Assembly: GCA_963277665.1 (NCBI GenBank)
Contig: OY728121.1
Coordinates: 1,652,096,062-1,652,160,061 of the forward strand
Reading direction: 5' to 3'
DNA from: Viscum album
Lineage: Eukaryota > Streptophyta > Magnoliopsida > Santalales > Viscaceae
Length of the DNA: 64,000 nucleotides
Part shown: piece by piece, positions 45,801 through 58,020 of the stretch
How positions within the stretch are numbered: the first letter of the stretch is position 1
Layout of the letters: every line of letters starts with the position of its first letter
Notes under the pieces: generated by a model
Told to the model about the DNA's origin: nothing
What the model saw: the letters and a program-made list of their open reading frames with translations, nothing else
Databases searched by the model: none
Program-made: the position numbers and the translations under genes

Positions 45801-48399
45801 ATTAGTGGGATTGGTTCTTACACATCATGTTGAAGGTGATGTTTCCAATTCCCCAGCCTTCCTGGTCATCAATAGGGGACCACACTCCGACATACTAATG
45901 GAATTCCTATTCCATGTGAGGTAGATCAAATAAAGATAATCATTATCGACATCCACAAATCATAGAGTTATAATGACTCTCAACTCTCAATAAGTCTAGT
46001 TTTCCTCAATCCTTTATAGGGTTCATCACATTAACATGTTTTCTGTTTTCGTAGAATCCATCTGGATAATATTGAATTGTATAGTGCTTTCCATTATGGT
46101 GCCAAATATAACTAAGGTGTCCCCAGTTGAGGAATTCCCCTTCAAGGACCATGGGATATATGTCTTCCAACTCTCACAACTTTTATGATTTTACTCCTTT
46201 AAAAACTATGTTTTCCAGGATTATTTATAGATAAAACATATTGAAATGATTCTATTTGAAATAATGATTTATAGAGTTCATGTCCTGCAAATAAATGTAG
46301 CAAGGGAAGTCGGGGTGCCTATAATAAAAACTAATCCCTCTATTGGTGAGCTAGACGTTAAGGGTGATTCAGTTTCAATCCCAAGATTGTAACCCACTAC
46401 ATTCATGGATGTGTCTATGGGAGGATAAATTTGAATCACTTAAATATGTAACCACTAGTGATGATTTAGAGAAGAATAGATATCAGCATTTCATAGAGAC
46501 AGTTCCATATGAGATAATTCTATAAGAATACCATATTTCCTCTATTCATGAGGATTTTCAAGAGTGTCATCAAGTGAAACCTGAATTATTATAATATTTA
46601 ATGTTTGACTTTTTAGAGAAGAATCAAATTATCATGTTTAGGGATTGGTGATGCATATATAACTTCATCAACCAAACATTGGATTCAAATCATGTTAAAT
46701 GGAAGGGATCTCTCTATCACTAGTTGTTAAAACTGGGAAATTGAGTGGTGGATGAAAATTACCTCTATAAATTTTCTTGTGATTATCTCATCGAGTGGTC
46801 CATGGGAAAATTCATGAATTTAACATTTCATAGGATAAGGAAAAATTAGAGGGGACCATGATAAAAGTGTTCATGAAAAATGAACATAAATGTATAAAAG
46901 TGAACAAAATTGGTAACATGGACATTTTTCACAATAAATCGTAGATTATCATCCAATTAAGGGCCAAGTTTATAGTGGTCAATTTTGTGGTAGTAGAGGC
47001 AGTATCACAGATAGATGAGTTAAAAGATGGTCATGGAAGGTTATAAATTTGAATTAATCAATCTCTCCTAGTGGTCGTGGGGGAATAGATAGAGATTGAA
47101 ACTAAGAAACAATTTCTGGAGGCCACATGTTAGTGGATAGTTGGTTTAGTGTTCTTAGTATGTAAGTAATATCAATTTTTGTCACTAGTTTAATTGAAAT
47201 AAAGTAGAGGCCCCATCATGTCGGTGACCATTCATAATTTTTGATGTTTTTTTACATAAAATACAACAGTTTCTTAGATGTTTTTTTCTATATGTCTGAT
47301 CATATTGACAAGAAAACTATCAAAAAATCCCTAAGACCATGTGATTCATTATCTATGTGAGAATTAAGATAAATACAAAACAATGATCATTTGTGTGTGG
47401 ATTTTATATATAGTTCAAACACCTAGGATCCAATTTTTTTATCGACCACTAAAAGAATCTTGAAAAAAAAGTGTTAGATAGAGAGTTGGACACTTTAAAA
47501 AGATAAATTTATTTATTAACATCTGTTGATTTAGGAATGGGGTGAGGCCAAGGGAGTAAAATTCTTCCAAAACCTAGGTGATGGAGAGAATTAATCAGGT
47601 CATCCAGAATATAGAACAGAAAGAATGAGATATGATGACATAGGGTGACTATTGACCATTCTCAGATCACACATTCCACTATAATTCCATTGGGTATGGG
47701 GGAACACAAATGAGGGTTGGTGGTTGACCATATTTGAAACATGATACATGTCAAAATGTCCTTGGAAGTATTTAGGATCGTGTTCCATATAATGTGGGTG
47801 ATCAAGTATGTTCCAGAAACATTACCATCAGGGGACCTATTCAAAAATGAAAGATGAACGGGTTGTTAATTAAGGATGATAAAGAGAATGGGGATGAACT
47901 GATGTAAATTTCAAATAGATATAAACAATATTGGAATTATGCCATTATTTTTCTGATCACAACGAGATGTTATATCAGTTTGAATGAAGGCATGATCATC
48001 TTCCAAAATTTGTGTGGTATCGAATGGAAATAAATAGTCAAAGAACTCTAATAGTGAGGTAAGTGACTATCATGAACTATCCTAGTGGGTCCTATGTTGG
48101 TACTCTCTATGCTCAACTCCAATACTCCATGGTCTGGTGATTAGCATGGAGAAGAAATATCACTATCATGGGAAGCCTTAGCCTATGTACCTGTATAGAT
48201 TTACTCATATCCAATCCAATACAAATATGAAATGTAAAAACTATAGAAAACCAATTAATACATACATGAAAATCACATAACCATAGTTTGGCTTGATTTA
48301 AAAGAAATTAAAAAGGTCCTAATAAAAGCTGACCATGAAGACAGTAAAACACAAGCCCAACCTAAATGTATGTACTATGATTACTATCTAAAAGAAATA
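42849..48399. other. Element B interior, left part; no recognised domains
   Basis: About 5.5 kb. Just after the LTR, 'atatcttatg' could be a decayed primer site. Scattered frames of 60-110 codons occur on both strands (for example 44,606-44,280 minus and 45,581-45,763 plus), but none shows protease, RT, integrase or Gag motifs. A run of 11 G lies at 45,047-45,057. I see no RNA gene or second LTR pair. It may be decayed internal sequence of element B or further nested debris. Confidence 0.45.
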
Positions 48400-49223
48400 G
48401 GAACTCGCATGGGTCTATCTAGTCTCAATAAGAACCATCTTGTCCATATCCACCTAAAACTCTTTCAAAAGGTCGATCATCTGTATAATACATGACACAT
48501 TAGGGCATAGGCTAAGTGGGGGTGGGTATTAAAATACCCAGTACGACACCCTGAAACCACAAACAATACAACAAAGGAAATATAGTTAACTCTATACATG
48601 TTTATTTATGTAGTACATAAACAATAATTTATAGATATACTAAACAAGGAGACATCATCCAGAGGTATGTCAGAACCATAATATAACAACCTATGACTCC
48701 ATCTTGAATATACCACAAACCACTCTTCTAAGAGAACACACGACTATGTATTATAATATTGATGATGTCCCTCTGAGAGGTACTTCTCGTCAAGTCCCTT
48801 CATGATAAAGAACACACTGATACTCTGAAGATAATATCATACATAGATGAGTATCACTACTAAGGCCATGTGATGATACAAACAACTCAATATGGATTAA
48901 CCCACTAATAAAGGGATCAATGCCTATGTAGTGTTGGTCATGAAATTACCAAGAACTCCACCTAGGTCTTGAAGATGAATATAGTATCCCAGTCTGATCC
49001 TCTTGGAGGGATTTCAATGATAAAATCCAAGATGTCCCACATATGGGATCATAATCCTAGAATTATGAGATGATTCCATACCAAACATTAGGGAAAGTAT
49101 AAAGGTAATGCACCCAAATGAAAATTTTCCATCATATGGAGTACATGGGAACCAAGTCGTGTATAAAATAGTACACTACATGTTGAATGATTCACACATT
49201 GAAACCCTTTACCCTGGGTCATT

Positions 49224-49238
49224 CTTATTTATATAGCC
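49224..49238 (-). promoter_or_regulatory. TATA box of the reverse LTR-like piece
   Basis: Minus strand 'GGCTATATAAATAAG' matches a plant TATA box well and lies just downstream of the palindromic block, in the orientation suggested for this LTR. Confidence 0.45.
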
Positions 49239-49255
49239 CTATCATCATGCAATGT

Positions 49256-49460
49256 CCATGTTGTACAACATGGCATTAGGTTGTATGTGTAGTCAACCCA
49301 TGTTCGGGTACCTGGCTTCATCCCTTATGCATGTTCTTGTGTACGAGTACACAACTCAGCCCATGTACTTGGATCAGTTCATGTCCATTTGGGGGGGTAC
49401 ATGGCATATAGGCTACCCGTTTAGTCAACCCCATGCCCATGTACTTCCCAAAGTACACAT
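49256..49460. repeat. Palindromes and duplicated words next to the TATA box
   Basis: 'CCATGTTGTACAACATGG' at 49,256-49,273 is a perfect 18-base palindrome. Within the next 200 bases are 'gtgtacgagtacac' (inverted repeat), 'agtcaacccatg' and 'agtcaaccccatg' about 145 bases apart, and several 'gtacatgg/ccatgtac' words. Clusters of this kind upstream of a TATA box often mark protein-binding sites in LTR U3 regions. The open frame through it is probably accidental. Confidence 0.6.
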
Positions 49461-50663
49461 CAAGTCATTCAATGGGAAATATCCATCGTGTAATCAAATA
49501 TTACACACTGTGTGTATTGTGTTTTTCAAAAAACCCATCTTCTTCCTCATGTGTTCACCTACTCCAGCATCACATTGAAATATAGCTCCAATCACGTCAA
49601 TAATCAAGGATCTCCTCACCCAATACTCATAGTCTCGGGATCCATATATTCTGACCTTAAATATGTTCTAAAATGGATTTATAGTCCATTATTCATTTCG
49701 CACTATAGAATGATAATGAACATGATGTAAGGTATCCACCTTCAACTGAATCCATCTTTTTTCCATCCCTTAACATACATCATGTCACTCCAATCCCATA
49801 TCTACAATTTTAGATTGTATTACCATGAAATTGGTGCCAAATTATAAATTGATTAGGATTTGTCAAGTCACTGTCCAAACAAAGAACGATCATGAAGAAT
49901 ACAGAACTGAGGGAGAAAATAATAAGAAGAGATAGGTGGAATTGGCCTCGAATGATATTCATTCTGATCTTGGTTCATTTTCATTATAATGAAAATAAAA
50001 ATAGATCAAATAAACATGATATTATCCTGTAAAACAAACTAAATTAACCCTTCCCAAATAAAAATGTAACCATGACTCAATATTTTCATTGATTGAACTT
50101 CATTGATTCTAGAAATAATGAAGAGATATGTATAAAAATAAAATACACACCTTACCTTGATTTGAAACAATCACTGAATAAAAACATTTATTTTTCTATT
50201 GTCATTGGATAGATCCTTTGAATATGAGGTGCAAATATCTTTAGTCCACGATCCAATATCCTATCTCCAGAGATAATTCCCCAATTGTACCTCCATGGGT
50301 TTTCCAATTACTACTACATTATGTAACTAATCCTAGAATTCTTAAATAATATTATTTTTAAATAATAACAAGTTCCTCTTTCAAGAATTTGAAATCAAAT
50401 AATTTTTAAAGTTATTTTATTCATTTCTGCACCATTGCTTATTTTTACACAAACAACCCATGCTAGCTACTGTTAATTAGATCCTCGGGTAATCCCCACA
50501 TTGTGTACTCAATAGTTCCCTCATATTTCTAATATCGTCATCCTTTTAGTATTTGTTTCACTTGTTTTTCGGAAAATTTCATCTGTGTTCTACTTAATAT
50601 ATTTAATATATTTCAAAAATTTATTTCCGGATAACCATGCCTCATAGTGGCTTGCGGTATTAG

Positions 50664-51450
50664 CCCCTGGACATTAAAATAATTTATATAATATCCAAAA
50701 ATAGTACATGAAAAATCTATGTCATTAAATTCTCCTCACCTTTGGGCATTATATACCAAAAAATAAAATACATATTTTATTCAAAATGATGTGTGTACTA
50801 AGCATGAATGTGCACCTCTCACTCTGATGTGCTCTACTGAATTTTCATGTCCTATAACAAGACACATACCAATGAAATTGATCACCCATGAAGGATCCAC
50901 TCCTACTGAACCTTGATATCTACAGTGTATTTAGAAAATGTATCTCCACCATCAATTTCTATATCTCCCTAGTCGAAAATGTGTGATCAGACATGCATGT
51001 ACCTCATCAACTATGACATGTGAAAGAAAAAGTTGTTATAATGAAATGGATGAAATCATTGGATATTTTAATACCGACATTCCTTCTTCCCCCAAATCTA
51101 TTAGTATTGAATCTTCCCTATCTTATTTTCGGAGTCTTATTAGGAACATTTAATTATCCACAATTATAGTTCTAGTGAAATTGACTCCCAATTCCCCAAA
51201 AACATCCATTCATTCTAAAGGAGAGGGAGGATCCGTGTTATAGATTCCACATACTAAGGTTTCCAAATGTTATCTTCCACAAGATACAAGATATATTCAT
51301 TCTTGACCTACCGCTCATTTAGTGATCTCTGGGGCCAAATTTCTATATCTGGTGACACAAAAATCCGACATTCTCCTAATGTTACTAGTTTTCAAATTAA
51401 AATGATAACGTCTTCACATATGTTTCACCATTTAAATTTTTGTCAATTTC
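50664..51450. other. Element B interior, right part; unassigned
   Basis: About 790 bases between the LTR-like piece and the purine tract of element B. A plus-strand frame at 50,938-51,153 shows no known motif, and no chromodomain is visible before the purine tract, unlike element A. Confidence 0.45.
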
Positions 51451-51460
51451 TATAGGGGGT
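51451..51460 (+). other. Polypurine tract of element B
   Basis: 'TATAGGGGG' lies directly before the right LTR. Element A has 'gatgggtggttcctatgatc' and element B 'agggggttcctatcac' at the same junction, suggesting related families. Confidence 0.5.
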
Positions 51461-54010
51461 TCCTATCACTTGTGTTTTTCTCCACATTCCCACATTAAAG
51501 TGGGTTTCATCCTTCACCAGTATGGTTGGTGTTTTTGGATTCGTTAAAGAAATGGGATGGTGGTATTTAAGTTTGATCATCTTTGTAATCCTCCATGGAG
51601 CTTTTCTCCTTGTCTAGGCTTCCAAAAATTATTTTATAATAGTTTTTGAAACATGTTCCCAATACCATTTAAAAGTGGACACCGGATAATTACAATGCTT
51701 CTATCTAAATAGGGTAGAAATGTTTTTTATAGTATATTGTAACATTGTGAATGTATAATAATATAGAATTGGATGTGTTGGGATTATGAAAAGTATTAAT
51801 TTAATTGAGGGAATCATTCATGCATTTTATTTTATGAATAGAACCTAAGGCTTCATGTGTTGACTACAGAGTAGTTGGGTGTAATCACATGTGGAGTATT
51901 ACATGAAGAAACAAATTTTTTTCTAGTGTAGAAATTATGTTTAAGTGGGGAAAATGATTAACATATTGTGGGGACATGTAGGTCATACACTTGACATATT
52001 ATTGGTATAGTTCGGTCACATATTTAACGCCTTCTATGGATAGTTTGGATTCTAATATTTCAGTATATCAGGAATATGATCAATCCATAAGGTTTTGATG
52101 GTAATTAAAAAGTGTTTCCTCATGGAGGGATAGTTAGAACACTCTATTTTTCATTATGTTCCCATATGAATGAATATTACTCATTTGGATCTAAAGGTGA
52201 TTAGAAAAAATGTGTTACCACATGGGGGAAGGAGGTAGTACCTAGGGATTCTATGGTGCTAATATGTCAGGATTGATCCTCATGGAAGCACCCTGTATTT
52301 TTTGAGTTACCAATATTGAACATTGTGGAGGTGTCCTACGTACTCTTCTAGTATAAAGGGATAAAGAATGTTCTAGTTAATTGTATCTATTTATGGATGT
52401 ATGAAAGGGCCAGTCCATGTATTTTAATAACATAATGTAAGGATGATCACACCCTAGAATGAGCTTCATCAATGGATCGTATGAGGCTTACACATAGAAG
52501 ATTGCAGAAGCAAGAGGATCGTACCATGGTGGGGGAGAAGGTGACATCCCATGGTGATTTTACATGGGTAATACTATGTTCATCACACATGGTAAGGCTA
52601 TAGTGTAACATCATTTACTGTGGATTTTTTTTTTATTTTTAAATATAATATGAATATAAAGTTATGGTATATAGTTTTATTCCATGAATCTTAGACATTT
52701 TCAAAACTTATATACTGGAAGACGATTCCCATGTGGGAGAGGATGATTTAGAAATGGACACTTTATCCTAAAATATGATTGATATCCCGTGATAATTCCT
52801 CCTTTAAGACTTATGAATCTAAATCTCATGCACATTTGATTGTTTCATGGACTATATATTGTCTTAGAGGACTAGAAAATAGGGGTACCAATGTCATGTT
52901 TTTCACCATTAGGAGAAATATGTTTTAGGGTTCCAATGCATTGGATAAAAAGGCATGGTAATGGTATAGTCCGTGCATGAAATGCAGAGGGTGGACATGA
53001 GGGTTGGTGATACTAGTTTCATGGAAATTTGGGATTTGGATGTGATAGTTTAAATTGGTACACGGCACCTAGGAACTCAAAATTCGTGAAAAAAACATTC
53101 ATAGAAGGGGAGATTAAGATATGGAACCGAACTTTATTTCATGAAACTCCATAGTACTGCATGAAAATGGTGTCTCACAAGTCATGTGCTCTAGAATAAG
53201 GCCAATACATATGTATCAAAGGAATATATGTGAACTACTTCTGAGGTTGCATGAAAGATGGGTGTTCATTACAAAATCATCTATTGTGTTTCACTAATTA
53301 TTCTTATGGTATGTATCAAAAGTATATCTCAACTATAGGCCAAGACACATTATGGCCCATGGTTTTTCAATCATAGAGGTTCACTGCCATTTAAATACAA
53401 TGAAATTTTAGAATTTTAGTATTTACAGGGTAGAGGGGTTTGTGAGATTCATAGATGATGATTTTTATTTCAAAAAAACTTCTTGAAATTGTGTAGGAGT
53501 GAGGATTCATTTTAAGCCAAATTGTTTCGAAATATGTGATCAACCCCAACATGGTACCACAACCAGGTTTCAAACATCCCATGCCTATGTCGTTGTGGTA
53601 TGACCATGCAAGTTGATGGTGAAGCACTTCCTTTATCATGTAAATATATTTACACACAATCAATTGGACACAAATGTCTAATGTTACACCAAAGATCCTT
53701 TTTTAATGTTTGACGGCTCTTGGGGGACTGTAGAATTGTGATACTTGGCGTCTCAATTCACAGACCTATGTGTTATGTATTGTCGATCAAAGTTGGTTAC
53801 ATGTAATTATAGTTGTGAACCCTTAATCTATTATTTATAGAATGGCCCTTCAGTTCGACTATGATATTTATTTTAGGAATAACAGACTATTCTGGGATCA
53901 TTATTTATTTTCAGTGCTAACAGCTAGTTATCATACTATTTCATGTTTTATTTTATTCAAATTGTATTGTCTTGAACCCATGGGTATTGGGAAACTATGT
54001 TGTACTAACA
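51461..54010 (+). repeat. Element B 3' LTR
   Basis: Right partner of 40,266-42,848, about 2.55 kb. The end near 54,010 ('TACTAACA') is followed by sequence that returns to element A LTR homology by about 54,040-54,090 ('tgattttattgtattg'). Confidence 0.75.
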
Positions 54011-54485
54011 CCATGTTTTTTTATTTTTTATTACCCACAATATTCCATTAATATATTTTGGGACAAGGGAAAGGGATCATCAGAATGATTTTATTGTATT
54101 GTTTTTTGGGATTGGATCATAGAAACATTACTAGACATGGGGTTCAAAATCAGTGTTTTTTGAGTCTTTATTTCGTATCTATTTTCTGTTAACTTTTATG
54201 AATTAAGATTTTAATTTAGTATACAATGCACTATAGAATGATAATATTTATTAAAACTATTGTTATTTTTTAGTTTCCTTATTTATTTTTCTCATGTTTT
54301 AAGGTTGATTATTCACCTTATTTCTGTTATTATTGAAACTATGTTTTAGAGGATGTTTTCTCCACAGAGTATTCCTTACACCCTCACTACTAGTAGGCAT
54401 CCTATGGAGTATGGGGTAGAGTTTTGGAGGTATATATGTTTTTTCAATTAGTCATGTGAGGGAGTAATGGGATATGAATATTACA
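54011..54485 (+). repeat. Element A 5' LTR, second piece
   Basis: Resumes the alignment with the 3' LTR: 'atgattttattgtattg' (54,088) versus 'atgattttattgtattt' (61,187); 'gattattcaccttatttctg' (54,306) versus 'gattatttgtctcatttcca' (61,407); 'attccttacaccctcactac' (54,371) versus 'attcattacactctcattac' (61,470). It ends ATTACA at 54,485, four bases before the primer site. Confidence 0.78.
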
Positions 54486-54488
54486 ACG

Positions 54489-54500
54489 TGGTATCATAGA
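54489..54500 (+). other. Primer binding site of element A
   Basis: 'TGGTATCATAGA' matches the initiator Met-tRNA complement TGGTATCAGAGC at nine of twelve bases including the first eight. It lies just after the LTR end and fixes the orientation as plus. Confidence 0.78.
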
Positions 54501-56480
54501 ATAAGAATTTTCATTAATTTTTATATTTGGAAATGGTATATTAGAGACTAGAATTTTTTGAGTCTTGGTAATGAGCTATTTTTTGGGAGATTATAACACG
54601 TATGTGTGGGAAATCCCATGTACCCAAGGATGGGATTGATGTTCATGTTGTTTTCTTGTAAACTTTTTGATGTTATTTAACCTTTCATGATACACTTTTT
54701 GTGTGACATTACTATTTAATTAGATTTTACTCATGGTATGGCATGTAATGAAGTGGGTATACATATATAATGATTGTAACAATAGAAAATATGTTTACAT
54801 GCATTATTCATGCTTTGGAAATTTTTATCACATATGGTATATCTACATATCTAAAATATTAAAATAAATACCATGATATATTTGGTTAATGAGAATGAAT
54901 GGAACTCTTATGATAATATAATTCAATTGTAACGAACTATTGGGGATTATCCTTGAGTCAGTGATTATATATTATATTATTTTCCTTCAATGTTTTATCT
55001 TGATGTATATCCGGATATCTGATTAGCCTATTTACTGTGCAAGGTAAAATTCCTCCGAATTTTCTTTGGGATGAGTGTCGGGAGAGTGGTAATCAACACA
55101 CTCTAGACAAATATGACTCTACACATACTGAATCATCAATAAACCAAATGAATGCTCATCTTCACAATAGTTTCCTATGGGTGTTGTGATCCCTAGAGAG
55201 TGATAAATATAACACTATAACTTCAATGTTGGAAATAATTATATAGTTTTAATTATTTCCCACACCTATGTTAAACGAGATAGGATTCCACCAGAATAAT
55301 TATTTTTAGATCAAGTTAGTCGATACAATATTTAATCACCTCTATAAACCCACTGTCTAGAGAGTGATGCATGCTGCTTATATGCAATCAGAACCAACCA
55401 TGAAATGGGGATAGAACCTGGAGTAAACAGGCATGCAATTGGACCTTGCATGGAAACATTTAAAGGTGAAATTCCTGATCAACTAAACTCACGGTAAATT
55501 TAGGGATGATTATTTTTGGTAGTTCATTCTCCATAAAAAGGGAGTATATTAGTTATTTACTATTCTAGATGATTAAATAACCAAAACTGTTTTTATTCAT
55601 CCTTAGAAGCTGATGGGACCTACATTCGAAAGCATTTTTAGGATGGGATTCATTATTATACAAAATCACTGGTCAAAATCTTTCACATGATAAAATTAAA
55701 AAACATGATGAATATATCTCTAATCATTAAAGTGATCTAAAAGACCCCCTGAGTGGTTGATATGATGTCTCAGTAAGGTGATCATGGATCTCTTCTTCAG
55801 GAAAAATAAAGAACCACATTGATAGTTACGATGAGAGTAGTGGTGGTCAGATCATCCAATGTAGTGGGAATCCCTCTCAGGAACGTGACCAGGTTCAATG
55901 TTGTTGGGGAGGATGGGTAAGACACAAACACTATCATTATCCTTAAATTTTAGTATATTTTCATTCTTGTGGTATAGTGTCCCATCTTTTGAGGTTTTTG
56001 AGATCATAGCGGTGAATGTGGGTCAGGGTAGGCACCACTGTCTCATAATATATCAACAACTACTTAGAATAAAATTAGTCAAACTTCCACAAGACACTCA
56101 GGATATGGTAAGGGATATGGAACCCCAATGATGAAGAAACGATACCTTCCAAATGCACCATCACAAGGTATTTAGAATAGATTTCATGTTAGAGGGGGGT
56201 GTTAGATACATTTTATAAAGACTATTCTAAACAATTTTTATATAATACATTCCACCATCAGATATACAGTTTTAGTATCATATACTCTTCCACATTTTTT
56301 ATAGAAGTGAACCATGTAACATAATATCTACTGATTATATAGTTGTATTAGGTATGATTGTGGAGATATTCTTTGGTGTTAATACCATAAACATATACTT
56401 TTGAGTTCATTCAGAGGATATAATATGTTGTAAATAGTGTTATCATGAAATTGGTGCATTCCATTTAATTTCTGAGAATT
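54501..56480 (+). pseudogene. Element A leader and Gag region, strongly decayed
   Basis: By position this holds leader, Gag and the protease N-terminal half. Only short frames survive, the longest at 55,898-56,131, and I could not identify a clear Gag or zinc-knuckle motif. The assignment depends on the primer site to the left and protease/RT to the right. Confidence 0.5.
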
Positions 56481-56600
56481 ATTTTTTAAGAATGGTAGGA
56501 TTTGATTTAATTTTGTCTATTGATTGGAGAGTAATATATCAAGATCATATTGGCTATTATAAACTAAGTGTTACTATTTTAACTCAAGAAGCAGGCATGT
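56481..56600 (+). pseudogene. Element A protease end
   Basis: The plus strand reads 'RMVGFDLILSIDWRVIYQDH' followed by 'IGYYKLSVTI'. This matches the end of gypsy protease, Met-x-x-Phe-Asp-Val-Ile-Leu-Gly-Met-Asp-Trp-Leu-x-x-x-x-Ala-x-Ile-Asp-Cys, with Gly-Met changed to Ser-Ile. The active-site half to the left is not recognisable. Confidence 0.78.
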
Positions 56601-56734
56601 ATCACTATTAAGGAGAATGGGATATTCAGGTTGGTCATACTGGACTTGTTTAATGCAGATTAGAATATATTTTTTATATTATAGTATTCCTTGTTAAATA
56701 TAATAGGTGAAAACATCATGGTACTTTTTCTCCA

Positions 56735-57250
56735 GTAGTGGATTTTTTTCCAAACATCATTCCTGAAGTGTTTTATATCTTACCACTCAAGATGGATATC
56801 ATGTTCGCTATCACATTTGTGATAGGAGACAAGACAATTTCTATTCTTACCTATTGGATGTTTCCAATGGTTATTCATGAGTAGGATGTGCATTTGGAAT
56901 ATATAGGGGAAATGGTAATCATACGACCTAGAACATCATTTTGGGGATCTCTTGTGTTTTTTCCTAATATGTATGTTGAGACTTTTTTACATGTGTGTAA
57001 ATTATCAGAGACTGAACCAGAATACTGTCAAGAACCAATATCCCCTACAGACATCAATGATATCTTTTATTAGTTGACAGGTACTCATAAATCGTTGAAC
57101 ATTAATTCTTCATATGATTACGATATAGCTTTTTATTAGTGTAATAGAATGATTAACTCATCATAAGTCTCCTACTTACCAATTATGGGTATGTAATTTA
57201 CATGTACTATAAATAATTAGGTCTCAGTCATTGAGATGTTTTAATATATG
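56735..57250 (+). pseudogene. Element A reverse transcriptase fragment
   Basis: The plus strand reads 'VVDFFPNIIPEVFYILPLKM' and 'DIMFAITFVIGDKTISI', matching RT entry (Phe-Pro-Asp-Val-Phe-Pro-Glu...Leu-Pro-Pro-x-Arg-x-x-Glu-Phe-x-Ile-x-Leu-x-Pro-Gly). Then 'VIIRPRTSFWGSLVFFPN' (56,910-56,970) matches Phe-Ile-Arg-Pro-Ser-x-Ser-Pro-Trp-Gly-Ser-Pro-Val-Leu-Phe-Val. The later RT blocks, including the Asp-Asp active site, are not visible; the interval to RNase H is shorter than a full RT, suggesting an internal deletion. Confidence 0.8.
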
Positions 57251-57475
57251 ATGATCAATTGGTTTCTTATGGATGAAAATATTTGAGGCCACATGAGAGT
57301 ATTTAGCTAAATCATTATATGGTGTTAGAAGTGCTCGTATACACCCTAATAATTTGGTTGTAGTATCTACTGGGAGAGATGTTTTTGGTATACAAAAATC
57401 ACATGAGTGTCAAGTATATCATTTACATGTGGTACATGATCCATCCAAAGATGAGGTGGGATGAGTATCAATAGT
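57251..57475 (+). pseudogene. Element A RNase H fragment
   Basis: In one frame, with three stops, the plus strand reads 'KYLRPHESI', 'LNHYMVLEVLVYTLIIWL' and 'YLLGEMFLVYKNHMSVKYI'. This matches gypsy RNase H: Arg-Gln-Leu-Lys-Pro-His-Glu-x-Asn-Tyr-x-x-His-Asp-Leu-Glu-Leu-Ala-Ala-Val-Val-x-Ala-Leu-x-x-Trp, then Tyr-Leu-x-Gly...Tyr-Thr-Asp-His-Lys-Ser-Leu-Lys-Tyr. The Asp of the last block has become Asn or Lys. A clear match despite the stops. Confidence 0.82.
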
Positions 57476-58020
57476 ATTTAGACATTGAACATTCATAAAA
57501 TCGATGAATGGTGCACTCCATTATAATTTTAATGAGTTTGATGATATAGAAAGAGGTTGTGAAATAGAATTTTTATGAGTGAAGATTTATGAATCTCTTT
57601 GTAGATATGAATTTTGATGTTCAGGATTCTTAGGGGTGAGTGACTCTAATATCGACATCAATTATTCTCATACATCCAGACCATATCAAAAGATATAATT
57701 TATCTAATATTGAGGTCTTAAATCTGAAGGAATTCTTATATAACGGGGAGAAACTATAAAGATGGTCTCTTAGAAGATGACATGTTTAGTTAATTCATAT
57801 CCATCTATGGATTCCTACAGTCTTGTTTGATGAATAGATGATGGTTTTTTTCCTCTAAATTGGTTGTACCTATTGGTATAAAAAAACAAATCTTTTCCAT
57901 TATATAAATTAATGGTATCTAGTGATGAGGAAGGAGATAAAAGGATTTTTGGTGAGATGTTTAACCTATTATAAGGTAATGTTCTAGAATCAGCAGTAAG
58001 ACAGGTTATTATAGCATTTT
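57476..58020 (+). pseudogene. Element A RNase H-integrase connection, decayed
   Basis: Covers the expected RNase H end and integrase zinc finger. No firm His-His-Cys-Cys motif can be read. Assigned by position between two clear domains. Confidence 0.5.

Larger units (their letters stand above)
48400..50663 (-). repeat. LTR-like piece in reverse orientation inside element B
   Basis: Read on the minus strand it has an LTR-like order. A possible start 'TAATACCGCAAGCC' lies at 50,663 preceded by a short purine tract ('CCAGGGGC'). A U3-like zone with palindromes and duplicated words follows (49,460-49,250), then a TATA box 'GGCTATATAAATAAG' (49,238-49,224). Further on is 'GTACTGGGTATTTTAATACC' followed by a C-rich phrase near 48,545-48,515, a kind of phrase I associate with Tekay-type LTRs. 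No partner copy is visible and the left end is unknown. It could be a solo LTR. Confidence 0.4.
40266..54010 (+). mobile_element. Element B: LTR retrotransposon nested in the element A LTR
   Basis: Two aligned LTRs (40,266-42,848 and 51,461-54,010) enclose about 8.6 kb. The plus orientation rests on a purine tract 'TATAGGGGG' directly before the right LTR. On either side 'ATGTTTTT' occurs (40,260-40,267 and about 54,013-54,020), and the intact A 3' LTR has 'tatatgtttta' at the matching point, consistent with a target-site duplication. I recognise no Gag or Pol domain inside, so it may be a non-autonomous element or too decayed to read. Confidence 0.65.

Noticed and set aside
49252..49578. 108-codon plus-strand frame
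   Set aside because: It spans the palindrome and duplicated-word block of the LTR-like piece; the repeated 'cccatg' words explain the open frame.
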